Below the pieces are notes generated by a model. It did no database searches and had not been told where the DNA came from. It saw only the letters and a program-made list of their open reading frames with translations. Positions 1 to 10,800 of a DNA stretch of 64,000 nt are shown one piece after another; the stretch's first letter is position 1; every line of letters begins with the position of its first letter. A program made the translations under genes and the position numbers. Origin of the DNA: Emiliania huxleyi CCMP1516 (Eukaryota > Haptophyta > Isochrysidales > Noelaerhabdaceae). The DNA lies in contig NW_005199975.1 of NCBI RefSeq assembly GCF_000372725.1, positions 70,461-134,460 of the forward strand, read 5' to 3'.

Positions 1-149
1 ACTTGAAGACCCTCCCGCCGCACGTGCCGTTTATGACCTGGGGTTGAGGGCGGGGTTGTGCGCGCCGGCAAGGCCCGAAGGCACGATCCCACGAATCCGC
101 GCGTGTATGGAGACGGGACTGCACCACCAGGGAAGGTGCGTGCAGCGTG

Positions 150-276
150 TGTGCGTGTGTGCGCATGTGTGCTTGTGTGCATGTGCATGTGCATGTGCAT
201 ATGTATGTGTGCTTGTGTGCTTGTGTGCATGTGTGTGTGCGTGTGCATGCGTGTGTGTGTGTGTGTGTGTGTGTGT
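150..276. repeat. TG/TGCA-rich microsatellite
   Basis: Irregular GTGTGC/GCATGT repeats grade into a pure (GT)n run at about 250-275. It lies at the point where similarity of the adjacent truncated gene ends, so it may mark the breakpoint. Confidence 0.9.
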
Positions 277-299
277 GCGCTCTTTGAGAAGAGCGTGTT

Positions 300-615
300 G
301 TGCTGCCTGGTAGCCCCAATTTTGCTGGTTGAGTTCGGAGGCCCAAAACGATACCTGGGCGGTGTAGCCGGCCTCGAGCTTTGCCACCAAATGCGTCTCT
401 ACGAGGAACGTGCCGTTGACCGTGAGCGCGCCGTCATGGAGCTGGAAGAGCGCCTCCTCGGTCCTGACGTTGACCGACAGGCGCGGAGTGGAGAGGAAGT
501 TGTAGAGGGCGTTGTGACGGCCGCGAAAGTCTGCTGTGCCGCCATAGGCGAAGCTCAGGTGCGGGTCCTTGAAGATCTTTGCCGCCAAACAGGGATCGAA
601 CTGCTCCGCAGCCAT
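300..615 (-). pseudogene. Truncated copy of a secreted vWD/root-cap-like protein family
   Basis: The minus strand encodes a stretch clearly related to the intact gene at 59186-60208: both share the motif KDPH-SFA-GG-ADFRG, then YNF, LSVNV-TE and a SFWAS-L segment. The DPH...DF.G...LSVN pattern resembles von Willebrand D or root-cap modules of secreted proteins; function is unknown. The copy starts at an ATG at 615 without the signal peptide of its paralogue. Similarity stops near 310, where the frame runs into a TG/AC microsatellite that would code only His-Thr/His-Ala repeats. I read it as a broken gene; an intact gene with an unrecognised 5' exon is less likely. Confidence 0.6.
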
Positions 616-1208
616 TGCCAGTCCATGGGGTAATGAGTGATCCCGCGCGCCCAAATCCCAAATTCGGCAAATTCGCAAATGGCGGCGCGAGACAAACCCT
701 CAATATATCTCGAACGGAATGAATTGGTAAAAAGATTTCTTTTCTTTTTCAAATTCTTTTTACGCGGTAGGTTGTAGGTGTATTGTTGGCAAAGAGTTAA
801 ATTTGTTTCGTTCGGCATACTCCGACAACTTTCCGAGAAGCTTTTTTCGCCAGGGTCCCCGTAGGGCCCTTGCAGGGCGAGCCAGGGCGAAAGTGCGTAG
901 GACCCATATTCCTCAGCCCTTTATTATTAGGTATGGATGTATGTAGGAATGGGTTGTGAGTGAGTATTCTTGATACGAAACCACGACGACACACACCAGT
1001 CGACTCGCATCGGTTGCCTCCATGAACGGGTTGCCGTTTCCCCGGAGGGGGATGTTGTATCCGGCAAAGAATTTTTCAACTAAAGGCGGTCGCACGACAC
1101 GATTCACGCGACAGGTGAGGCGCGGGCGACAGCGTCCTCAGAAGCCGGCAAAGAAACAAGATATAAAAAACAATCCCCGCGCCCATTTCGCCGACGAGCG
1201 ACAAAACA
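616..1208. promoter_or_regulatory. Divergent intergenic region with A/T-rich elements
   Basis: No gene is visible between the minus-strand fragment and the MFS gene. A strikingly A/T-rich patch lies at 722-768 (T- and A-runs with AAATTC) and an AAAGAATTTTTC element at 1068-1080. Both resemble the GAATTC/T-run elements found close upstream of several genes in this window and are candidate core promoters. Confidence 0.35.
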
Positions 1209-2987
1209 ATGGCGCTGGGCGAGGCCCTGCTGCCGGCGTCGGAGACGGAGACGAGAGCCAAGTACCGCAAGAATGTGGTCAAAATCTTTGTGGTCTACTT
1301 CATGTCGATCGCGGTCCGCGAGGTCGCCTTCGGGCCCCTCTTCAACATCTACCTCCTCGATATGGGAGGCAACATGCTTGTCGGCTCGATTGAGTCGATG
1401 CGGGGGCTAATGCAGATGCTGCTGGCGTACCCGCTGGGGAAGCTTGCCGACTCGCTGCCGCGAGTGCGAGTCAGCAAAATCAACCTCGTCATGTTTACGC
1501 TTGGCTTTGGCACCCGCGCGCCGCACCACGCCAGCCGCCCCCGCACCAAAAAGCCCCTCTCAGGGGTTGCTCCTCCTTGCAGGCATCATGATGGCAGGCA
1601 TCTTCATGGACGCTCAAAAGTTCATCGTCGTTGGCATGTGCTTGTGGGCTCCGGTGACGCCACGCGGAGCGCACACAAAGCGAAGCCCACCCTCTTCCTC
1701 AGCGAATGCATGCTGGTCCTTCCAGGCGATGCAAAATTGGTTCTCCACCTCCAACGCGATTGTGGCCGACAGCACGCCGCCAGAGACACGGACAGCAACG
1801 ATGGCGGACATGTCGAACATCCAGGTGATCGCGAGTGCCATCGGCCCCGCCATCCAGATGTTCTTTCTCTTCGTCTTGCAGCAGGACAGCTGGGACAGGC
1901 CGACGCTCCACAAGGCGGACGCCGCTCCGAGCCACCTGAACAGTGGGGACGTTTGAAGGAGGGGATTGAGCCCTCGCCGGCCGCGTCCTACAGGCGATGG
2001 GGGTAGCCTGCCTCATCTGGCCCATCGTCATGATTGGCGCTCGCGAGCGAGGGATCCGCGGCTCGAGAGGGACGCTCCCTCCACCTCCTCCCCTTGCGCC
2101 TGCGCTCTAGGCACGTTCATGCTCGAGGAGCTGCCGCCACTGGAGAAGACTGCGGCCAAGGGCCGCGGCAAGTACATGTCCGCCGACCTCGACCGGCCGG
2201 TGTTTGGCGGGCGGATACCGACTCGGTGGTACCTGGCCATCGCGCTGCAGATTTCTAGCACCATCACCGCGATGGGCGCCGGCATGACCGTCAAGTTCTT
2301 TCCGCTCTTTTTCAAGGCGCGCCGATCCCCCGACCGAGTCCACACTAGCCTTCTCGCCCGACCGGTCGCCGCTGCCTCTCTCAGGTGGACTACGGCTTCA
2401 CGCCCCAAGCCCTCTGCCTCCTCACCTTTGCTTGCCCCATCGCAATGGCAGTGATGCAGCGCGTCTGCTTGCGCGTCTCCAACTCCCTCGGCCGGCTGCC
2501 CGCCATCATGCTGTTCCACTTTCTCGGCACGGCCGCGCTCGTCGTAATGTGCTTGTGCGACAATGTCGCGGCGCTCGTCTTCCTGTTCATAATCCGAGGC
2601 GCCCTGATGAATGCGCGCTCGCCCATCATCACGGCCGTCACGATGGACCTGGTCACCACCGAGATGCGCGGCCGCTGGGCGTCCATCCAGTCCATCACGG
2701 GCTTCTCCTGGTCGGGCAGTGCCTTCATCGGCGGCGTGATTGCCCAGGCATACGGCTACCGATTCAGCTTCTTTGTCACCGCCATCGTCTACATGGTCTC
2801 CTTCGCGCTGATGTTCCCAATCATGTGGGCTTTCCCCAAAGAGCAGGACACCACCGTCGAGGAGGCCATCTCGATGGTGCGGCAAAGCCATGCACCGAGC
2901 CGCCCCTTCTCCGTGGTGATGAACGACGCAGGCTCCTTCTTGCCGGACGACCCGGAGGCGAAGAAGAAGGCGCCGGTGGGTCCTTGA
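1209..2987 (+). CDS. MFS-type membrane transporter, six exons
   Basis: Exons 1209-1509, 1583-1647, 1726-1914, 1994-2036, 2111-2316 and 2385-2987 join to an open frame of 468 codons, a usual length for a major facilitator. The product is strongly hydrophobic with about 10-12 membrane segments; a PLGKLAD motif lies in the early loop where MFS proteins carry their GxLaD signature, and the C-terminal half has typical MFS helices (GFSWSGSAFIGG, FIIRGALMN). The substrate cannot be told. The start ATG at 1209 follows an in-frame-free leader. All five introns are 68-79 bp and start with GC rather than GT, ending in AG; each downstream exon begins with GC or GT. The tail is hydrophilic and lysine-rich. 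Confidence 0.85.
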
Positions 2988-3839
2988 GCTTAGGCCGTAC
3001 TGACGTATAGCACACTAGTCCTTTCACCTTTCAGTGGCGTCGTGTGGGCTAAGGTTTCAGAGAAGAATTCTTGTTCTGCATGATCTAGTCGAGGACGACG
3101 GCCGCTGAGGGGGCCGTCTGCGGTGGCCGTGCTCCTTGTTCGGCGGACACGGGACACATACCCTCGAGGATAAAACAGAGAGTCGACACACTGGAGGGTC
3201 CAAACTGCAATGCGAAGAGAGACTCTACACCGGCGTCGTGGCGCGGCGAGCTCGGGTCGGACTCTGCCCACACCAGCCAATGAGTCATACATTCACAGCT
3301 GTGTCGCGGCTGCGAGGTCCGACCGGACACCCTGGTACGCCCCCTGGCTCTGCAGCAGCCGTGTGCGCGGCCCGTCCGCGCCGTCGCCGCCATAGTCGTG
3401 CGCTGGCCGGCGCGGCGCGCAGGCGGCGCAGGAGGCGCAGCAAGCGAGCCTGAACAAGCGCAGTTGTTGCTTGCTTGTCTGTCGTTGTGAGTTAGTGCGG
3501 CGCCCGCGGCGCAGCAGGCGGGTGTCCGAGGAGGAGGCGTACGGAGTGCAATCTCGGCTATCATCTCGGGTATCATCTCGGGTAATCTCGGATAAGCTCG
3601 AGCCCGAGGAGCAGCGACCAGAGGTAGGGCGAGTACGCGCCGCCCCAAGACCCACCGATGGACCGGCCTGATGGCGCTCACTGTCCGGTCATTACAACAG
3701 AGGTGCAATCTTACGCTGTAGTGTGCCGCCCCAATATTACGCTGTAGTGTGCCGCCCCAATATTACGCTGTAGTGTGCCGCCCCACGCGCCAGTGTAACC
3801 TCTACCCTCGGGTAACCTCCCGTATCCTCGGGTAATCTC
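2988..3839. other. No convincing gene; short TCTCGGGTAATC repeats
   Basis: Only small GC-rich open frames occur. At 3548-3600 there is a short ATCTCGG(GTAATC) run of the kind used as intron filler on minus-strand genes, so 3' exons of the minus-strand gene at 4.4-5.1 kb could reach here, but I cannot define them. Confidence 0.4.
3711..3785. repeat. 26-bp tandem repeat, three copies
   Basis: Three consecutive copies of a 26-base unit beginning TTACGCTGTAGTGTGCC, starting at 3711, 3737 and 3763. No coding sense is apparent. Confidence 0.9.
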
Positions 3840-4029
3840 GCTAACCTCGCCTGCGGCGTCCGACTCGCCCAGCCGCCCCGTGAGCGCGGAGAGAGCGCAC
3901 AGCTGCAGCAGCGCGGCGCAGACCTGCGGCACTCTAACCTCGGGTAGTCTCGGGTAATCTCGGGTACTCTCGGGTAATCTCAGCTGCAGCAGCGCGGCGC
4001 AGACCTGCGGCAGACTCAGAAAAGGGCTC

Positions 4030-4190
4030 ATGGAGCGGCGGCAGGCTGCAGGCATGGAGCGGCGGCAGGGCAGGCATGGAGCGATGGCAGGGCAGGCATG
4101 GAGCGATGGCAGGGCAGGCATGGAGCGATGGCAGGGCAGGCATGGAGCGGTGGCAGGCTGCAGGCATGGAGCGGTGGCAGGGAGGCGCGG
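4030..4190. repeat. 22-bp tandem repeat (GGAGCGATGGCAGGGCAGG)
   Basis: About six to seven copies of a roughly 22-base unit containing CATGGAGCGATGGC, some with a GCTGCAGG variant. It lies downstream of the membrane gene on the minus strand and probably sits in an intron or 3' region of it. Confidence 0.85.
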
Positions 4191-4422
4191 ACCGCGCCCG
4201 ACGCGCTGCCGCAGACCTGCGCCTCCCGCTCCATCAGCCATGAGGTCGGGTCCTGAGCGGGAAGGTTCCGGGAAGGTTCGTGTGGAGCGGCCCGCAGCCT
4301 CCACCAGCAAAGGAGGGCTTGGCTCCTCGCAGCCGGGGGGAGGCTGCAGCGGGAGGCCGAGCGCGCCGCAGCCAGCGCAGCCGGACAGCAGCTGCAGCGA
4401 AAAGGCGAGCGCCGCCTGCGCA

Positions 4423-5133
4423 TCACACCGAGTGTGATTCCGCATCCACCCACCCACTCACCGGCCGCGGAAAGAAGGCAAGCGCTGCCGGCGCCGCGAC
4501 GACGCCCCAGCCGCCTCCGCCTCCCCCGAGGCGAAGGCAGAGGAGGACAGCGGAGCAGCCGAGCAGCGCCAGCCGCGCCAGCTCGGCCGCGGCGCCTACA
4601 GGCAAGGCTCTCGGACAGCCTCGCGGAAGGTGTGCCAGGACCTGGAACCCGCGCCTCGGCTAAGCCGCGCCGGCGCCGGCGCCGGCGGACAGCGCGGCTC
4701 TGGCTTTGAGGAGGAGGGCGAGCAGCAGCGGGGTGACGGCCAGCGACCAGCTTCGCGGCTGCGGCGACGGCTGTCCCGCCTCGGCGGCGGTGAGGCGCGC
4801 CGAGAGGAGCAGGCCGAGGGCGAGGCACGAGGCGGCGGCCAGCGCGGCCGGCGCGGCGTCAGAGGAGCCGGCCGAGTCCGGTCGGTGCGACCGGGAGGCT
4901 GCGCGCGTGGCGATGAGCAGCAGCGCGCCGGCGGGCAGCGCGAGCAGCGGGGCGAGCACGAGCGGCCACGGCAGCGCGAGCGAGTGATCCGCCTTTTCGG
5001 CGTGGAGCAGCATGAAGAGCGAGAGGAGAGCGGCGCCGCCGGTGAGCGCCGCGCCGCAGCCGAGCCAAGAGGGAGGGCCGCCGGGCTCCTGGCGCATCGA
5101 GGAGAGGAGCGGCCGGTGGAGGCTGCTGCCCAT
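4423..5133 (-). CDS. Multi-pass membrane protein, weakly TMEM185-like
   Basis: The first exon starts at the ATG at 5133 (minus) and is open to 4660. It shows at least three hydrophobic segments, two of them ending in W-P-L-V-L-A-P-L or W-S-L-A-V-T-P-L. A further open stretch at about 4605-4437 repeats the pattern (LLCLRLGG...W-VVAAP). This repeated 'aliphatic helix, acidic or Gly loop, W-x-x-V-x-x-P-L' layout recalls TMEM185 proteins, but the match is by pattern only. Exon junctions are unresolved; more exons may lie toward 3.8 kb, where the segment CAGACCTGCGGC with AGCTGCAGCAGCGCGGCG is duplicated around CTCGGGTAAT filler. A GAATTC/T-run promoter-like element sits about 55 bases upstream. 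Confidence 0.4.
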
Positions 5134-5186
5134 CCAGCGGCCACCGACAGCGCCGAGCGCAGCGCCGAGCGCCGAGGCAGAGAGGG

Positions 5187-5204
5187 CTGCGAAAAAAAAG
5201 AATT
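5187..5204 (-). promoter_or_regulatory. Candidate promoter element, GAATTC + T-run + CGC
   Basis: Read on the minus strand this is GAATTCTTTTTTTTCGC, about 55 bases upstream of the ATG at 5133. Two more copies of the same sense lie at 5331-5367. The same pattern precedes the genes at 42586, 48780 and 38532. That it is a promoter is inference from position and recurrence. Confidence 0.4.
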
Positions 5205-5379
5205 CTCGCTACGCGGGGCGAGCAGTCACGCGACGGGCGAGGCGCGGGCGACGGCTTCAGAAGCCGTCGCCCGCACCACAGGAGCAGTCACACCACCAAA
5301 GCCAGACCGGGGCGAACAAAGCCAGTCCGGGGCGAAAAAAGAATTTTACGAAAAGAATTTTGAGCCGATTTGGCGCGGG

Positions 5380-6021
5380 GCCCGACCTCCCCTCCTAGCC
5401 TTTTTCAGCCGCGGCCCCGCCACCGTCTCGTCTAGGGCGGCGGTGGCGAGGGTGGCGCCTGTAGGGCCGGCGGCGGCGAGGGAGGGGGCGGAGATGGCAG
5501 CGGCGGTGGGTGCGGTGGCGGTGGGGGCGGCGGCGGGGGTGGTGGCGACGGCAACGGGGGGGGCAGAGGTGGCGGTGGCGACGGTGGTGGCGAAGAAGGA
5601 GGCGGGGATGGCATTGGAGGAGTTGGAGGTGACGGCAGGCGAGGGAGAGGAGGCGAGAACGGCAGAGGCGGTGAAGGCGGTGGGGACGGTGGCGGTGAGG
5701 GTGGCGACGGCGGAGGCGTCGGCGGTAAGGGGGGGGGTGGATAAACCTGTCGATCTCCTCGTCGCCCACGCCCTCGTTCCCCATGTACTCTCTCTCTCTC
5801 TCTCTCTAGGTAGGTAGGTAGGAAGGTGAAGAACAGCCAGGCTCGGACTGGACACCAACGCGGTATGGGTGTCTCTCTCTCTCTCTCTCTGTGAGAGAGA
5901 GTTCTTGTTTTTGAATTCTTTTCGGTTCCGGCTAGACGGCGACGGCCATCCGACCTCGTTATCGTCAGCCGCCTCTGGCACGGTTAGAGCGTCGGGCCGC
6001 TAGTCTGGCCACGTCAGAGCC
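5380..6021. repeat. GGC/GGT-rich low-complexity block, (CT)n and a dispersed-repeat copy
   Basis: 5430-5745 is dominated by GGCGGTGG-type triplet-like repeats. 5788-5808 and 5872-5891 are (CT)n runs, with (GTAG)n at 5808-5822. 5820-5868 is a copy of the repeat GTGAAGAACAG...CACCAACGCGGTATGGGTG also found near 51150-51206 (reverse) and 55878-55931. Long open frames here are compositional only. A GTTTTTGAATTCTTTTCGG element at 5908-5926 lies about 95 bases before the ATG at 6022. Confidence 0.75.
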
Positions 6022-6478
6022 ATGCGCTCGCGATTGGCCGACCGCGAGAAGGGCAAGCGCACCGGCCGCATCGGCACTCTACCCGCCGAGGCCGCGCTGC
6101 TCATGGAGACGCGGCTCGACACAGCCAGCTGGCTCACCTTTGCTCTGGTGCTGCTCGCGTGGCTCGGCGGCCTCTTCTGGCTGGCTGGACGGCTCAAGAG
6201 CCCGCCGCCGGTCGCCAGCACCGTCCTCTTTGGTGCGGACGCGCTCGGTGCGCCGATGTCGACCGTCCGCCCGGCCACGCCTCTCGCGCCGTCGCTCGCT
6301 CTCAAGCTCGACCTCGTGCCGACCGACGCCGCGAGCTCCGGCGTGGCGACGCTGCTCATCAAGCGGCGCGTCCGGCTCAAGATCCTGCGACGGCGGATAT
6401 CTGGCCGCGTCGATCCGCCACCCGCCGCTCCGACGGCTGCGCAGCGGCTGCCGGGAGCGCGCGGAGGCGCTCGCTTGA
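6022..6478 (+). CDS. N-terminal exon of a membrane protein (start of the 6-25 kb exon array)
   Basis: Open frame from the ATG at 6022, with a basic N-terminus (ADREKGKRTGR), one hydrophobic helix (LTFALVLLAWLGGLFWLAG) at about residues 38-56 and a basic stretch (IKRRVRLKILRRR). I do not recognise the family. The frame ends in a region of repeats and it probably splices to exons further right; which ones is not clear. The upstream GAATTC/T-rich element supports this as a real 5' end, and no comparable promoter-like patch is seen again on this strand until beyond 25 kb. Confidence 0.4.
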
Positions 6479-6779
6479 CTAGTCGCTGCTGCGGCGGCCG
6501 CCTCTCTCCTGCACTCTCTCTAGCACCTCGTCCCTGCACCTCTCCTACTAGGCACGCTCCACCGGCTGCTGCTGCGCGTCGGTGCGGCGGGGGACGAGGC
6601 GGCACCGACCCTTGCCAGCTGACTTTGATGAGCGGCTCTTCTCTTTTAGGTGGCGGTGGGGAGGTGCAGCGAGACTGCTGGACTCAGCGAACAGCCGAGC
6701 AATGAATGAATTAGGCGCGGCGGGCGAGGCGGCGCACCGAGTCAGCGACGCGGTCTCGACAGGAGGCGAGAGAGAGAGA

Positions 6780-6912
6780 GAGGGTTAGGTTAGGGTTAGG
6801 TTAGGGTCAGGTTAGGGTTAGGTTAGGGATGCGGTCTCGACAGGAGGCGAGAGAGAGAGAGGGTTAGGTTAGGGTTAGGTTAGGGTCAGGTTAGGGTCAG
6901 GTTAGGGATGCG
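6780..6912. repeat. Interstitial TTAGGG-type repeat
   Basis: Two blocks of GGTTAGGGTTAGGTTAGGG with scattered GGGTCAGG variants (6783-6828 and 6861-6907), separated by a duplicated ATGCGGTCTCGACAGGAGGCGAG segment that also precedes and follows them. It lies between plus-strand coding segments, so it may be intron filler. Confidence 0.85.
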
Positions 6913-7187
6913 GTCTCGACAGGAGGCGAGAGAGAGGAGATGCGACTCCTCTCTGCCCGCTGCCTCTCCCTCGACCCTCTCCGGAGTCACTCCAACGCCG
7001 TGTTGAACTAGACTCGACTAGACCTCGGGCACGCGCATGCTCGCAACACACACACACAGCAGCACACCCCTCGGCGAGGGACTGCGCCGCTCCTAGGCTA
7101 GGTGTTTAAACTAGACTAAAGTAGACATCGGGCACTGCGCCGCTCCTAGGCGTGCGCGCCGCGTGCGGGGCTTTCACCGGGCAGGTC

Positions 7188-7312
7188 TCATCTCGGACTA
7201 ATCTCGGCCCGATCTCGGCCCGATCTCGGCCCGATCTGGACTCGATCTCGGCCCGATCTGGACTCGATCTCGGCCCGATCTGGACTCGATCTCGGCCCGA
7301 TCTCTGCCCGCC
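7188..7312. repeat. 11-bp minisatellite GATCTCGGCCC
   Basis: About ten tandem units of GATCTCGGCCC with GATCTGGACTC variants. It ends just before an open plus-strand stretch (7315-7590) rich in Glu and Gly. Same unit length and CTCGG core as other intron fillers in the window. Confidence 0.85.
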
Positions 7313-7594
7313 TCATGGCGCCTCTGGGCAGGCGTCCGAGGCGCCGTCGGCGCAGCTGTCGCGCTGGCTGTGCGGCGGCGCGGAGGGAGGCGGCGGGGAC
7401 GGAGGCGAGGGTGCGGGGGGTGGGGAGGCGAGCTCCGGTGAAGGGGGCGGGGTGGAGGAGGAGGAGGAGGAGGAGGAGGCGGAGGAGGAGGGGGAGGCGG
7501 GGGAGGAGGTGGAGGCGGGGGAGGAGGAGGTGGAGGCGGTGGCTTCGGCGGAAGTGATTGTCAACCTAACTCGAGAGGCGAGCACGAGAGACTA

Positions 7595-7690
7595 GCTACT
7601 AACCCTAACCCTATCCCTAACCCTAACCCTAACCCTAACCCTAACCCTGACCCTAACCCCAACCCTGACCCTAACCCCAACCTTAGCAGG
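7595..7690. repeat. CCCTAA telomere-type repeat, probably inside an intron
   Basis: Some fourteen CCCTAA-like units (with CCCTGACCCTAACCCCAA variants toward the right) end in CCTTAGCAG, a good 3' splice site, followed by an open plus-strand exon. Orientation is opposite to the GGTTAG block at 6.8 kb. Confidence 0.8.
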
Positions 7691-7839
7691 AGTGACTGAC
7701 CAGGATACTGTTAGGCGAGCACGCGCTGCCGCGGGAGGATCTGCTCGCCGCTCCACCTGGCCTCCCCCTCCACACCTCTCGCCTCGACGGCACTCCCCGG
7801 ACCTTCTCCCCCGCCCACCCGTCGTCGGCTCTTCCTCTA

Positions 7840-10800
7840 GGCGCGGCGGAGGAGAAGGGAGTGTCTCCTTGCGACCGGCAGGTAGTTGCTCACACGACTG
7901 AGCTTGCCACGCAGGCGCGGCTGCGCGGCCTGCCGCGCCACGAGTACTTCTTCGAGGTGGAGCTGCTGCCGCAGCGGGCAGCGGCCGATGCCGGCGGCGG
8001 CGGCGTGGCGACTGGCGGGGCGACGGGCGGCGGGGCGGGCGGCGGGGCGGGCGGCGGGGCGGTGCCGTTTGTGGGAGAGGCGGAGGAGGCGGTGGAGGCG
8101 GTGGAGGCGGGCGTGGAGGGAGCGGAGGGCTCGGCGCTGGCGACGGCGGCGGCGGCCTTTGAGGAGGAGGAGAGGGGCAGGAGCACTGCACGGGAGGTTC
8201 TCGGAGCTGTCCTCCAGGTGGCGCTGGTGGTGGAGGAGGAGAGCGAGGCGGCGGTGCTGCAGGAGCTGCTGCTTCGCTCGCTGCTCTTCGCTGGCTCCCT
8301 CGTCGTGCTGCGCTCGGCGCGGCGGCAGCTGCGCGACCCCCTCCCGCCTCGCTGCAACACACCAGCCAGAAGACTGTGCTACGTCGCAGGTGCGGCGGCA
8401 GCTGCGCGGCTTCCTTGCCGCCGACCTGCTCCCCGAGCAGCGCACGCTCCCCCCGCTGCTGCTGCTGGCCGCCCTCTACGCGCTGCCCCTCCCCCTCGTG
8501 CTCAGCCTGGTGTACGACCTTTCCTAGACCTTTCCTGGACCCTTCCTGTAGGCGCTGCCCCTCCCCCTCGTGCTCAGCCTGGTGTACGACCTTTCCTAGA
8601 CCTTTCCTGGACCCTTCCTGTAGGCGCTGCCCCTCCCCCTCGTGCTCGGCCTGGTGTACGACCTTTCCTAGACCTTTCCTGGACCCTTCCTGTAGGCGCT
8701 GCCCCTCCCCCTCGTGCTCAGCTTGGTGTACGGGGGGCCGTGGCCTGCCGCCGCCGCCGCCCTCTGCGCTCTGCTCTTCCACGACTGGGCACTCCTCCTC
8801 CCACCTCCCCGTCGCCACCGACGCCGCCCGCCGTGATTGGTCAATCACAATGAACCAGGCACTCCTCCTCTACCTCCCCGTCGCCACCGACGCCGCCCGC
8901 CACACCGCCACCGCCTCGTGGGGCGCCGCCTGGCTGCCGCGCTCGGTCCTGCTCGTGCTCGCGGCGTCGCCGCCGCTGCTCCTCATCATCGACGACTTTG
9001 GGGGCGGGGGGATGCGGCAGGCTTGGGACGCCGAGGCCGGGAGCCTCCGCCACGCAGTTGAGATATGTGACGAGTGACGGGCGGCTGCTGAGCAGGCTCT
9101 CTACGCCGAGCCGGGGTACTACGTGGCGGGCGACTCCGGGCTCACGCTGCCTCTCCCAGCCACGTTCGGGCTGTGGGGGGGCGAGGAGAGGGCGACCGGC
9201 ATCACCGTGATCGCACTCTTCCGTGCGGAGACCAGGGCACGTCCAGGACATGTCCGAGACATGCCCCATAGGCTCACTGGTCGCACTCTTCCACGCGGAG
9301 ACCGCTGTGCTGGTCGTGGCGGCGGCGTGGGAGGTGCTCCCCGCCCCGTCACCTTCACACCTTCACCATCGANNNNNNNNNNNNNNNNNNNNNNNNNNNN
9401 NNNNNNNNNNNNNNNNNNNNNNNNNNNNNNNNNNNNNNNNNNNNNNNNNNNNNNNNNNNNNNNNNNNNNNNNGATTATTGCCTACCTTGCCCCGCTTTCC
9501 CCCCCGAACGGCGTCTCTTCACACCCGCCCGTCGCGCGCAGCTCCTCCTTGTCCTCACCTTCCTCGTCGAGCCCGCCGCGCACAACGGGACGCGGCCTCG
9601 TCTCTTCGCCGCCCTGCTCCTCGCCGCGCCAGCCTTTTGCATCGCCGCCGCCGCAGACGGCGCCGCAGCGCGAGGGCCGCCTGCCTGCGCCTGCTGGCGA
9701 ACCAAGCCGTGCCGCACCTGTCCCCAGGCGCCGCAGCGCTGGGCCTGCTGCCCGCGCCTCCGCCGCCCGCGCCGCTCCGCCACGCGGTGCTCGTCACCGG
9801 CCGCCTGCCGCTCTGCTCTGCCTTTCTGACCCGTGCCCGAACCCGAACCCGAACCCGAACCCTACCCCTGCCCCTACCCCTACCCCTACCCCTGCCCCTG
9901 CCCCCTGCCCCTACCCCTACCCCTGCCCCTGCCCCTGCCCCCTGCCCCTACCCCTGCTCCCTGCCCCTGCCCCCTACCCCTGCCCCTACCCCTACCCCAA
10001 ACCCGAGCCCTAGGTCGCCGTCACCGCCTGCTGGCTGCTCTGCGTCGCCTCCTCGCCGGCGAAAGGGATGCGGCTCTTGATGAGGACGTCGACCCGAGCC
10101 CTAGGAAGTGTCTAGGAAGTGTCTAGGAAGTGTCTAGGATGCGGCTCTTCATGATGACGTCGCTGCGCCAGGGGGCGGAGCAGGCGCTGCGCGCCGCCGC
10201 CGCGCGGGTGCTCGGCTTCGGCGGCGGCGGCGCGGTTGCAAACGACCTCTCGCACCGCTTGCCTGCGGAGCGGGAGCCGGCGCTGCTGGAGGCGCTGCAC
10301 CGCAGCTCGCTCTTCCTCCCGCTCTCGCGTCTCACTGACTGGTGACGCAACAACTCGTCACTACCACAGGCGCTGCACCGGCTCCAGCTCTATGCGCCGG
10401 CGGAGGGAGGGGGAGAGGGTGCGGCGGGCAGGGAGCGGCGCGGCAGCCTCGACGAAAGGAGAGAGCCCCGCCAAGCGCAGCGGGCCTTCTCGCTCGCCTC
10501 GGGCGGCGGCGGCGGCGGCGAGGGTTCGGGCGCGGGCGGGCGCAGCGCAGCGCCGGCGCTCCTCTCGGCGCACGTGTTATTACTCGTGCCTTACGAGTGC
10601 AACGATGGATTCGCCACACTTTAGGCGTGGCTCTCGTCGCACATGTCGACAACCCTCGACTTCACCTCGCTGCTGGTGCACGCCGCGCCCCCTTCCTCGT
10701 CGCACTCATTGATGATCAATGATTCAGAATTCAGAATCAACTGCAGGTGCACGCCGCCACTCCACCTCGCCATCGATGATGAATTGACTAATCGCAAATC

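Noticed and set aside
4630-5817. Plus-strand open frame of 395 codons
   Set aside because: Arg/Glu/Gly-rich, antisense to the membrane gene and continuing into a GGC minisatellite.
6780-7690. Chromosome end or telomere junction
   Set aside because: Two short arrays in opposite orientation with coding exons on both sides; not a terminus.
7592-8848. Minus-strand open frame of 418 codons with repeated segments
   Set aside because: Repeats are the antisense of the 72-bp intron units and the CCCTAA array; no protein family visible.
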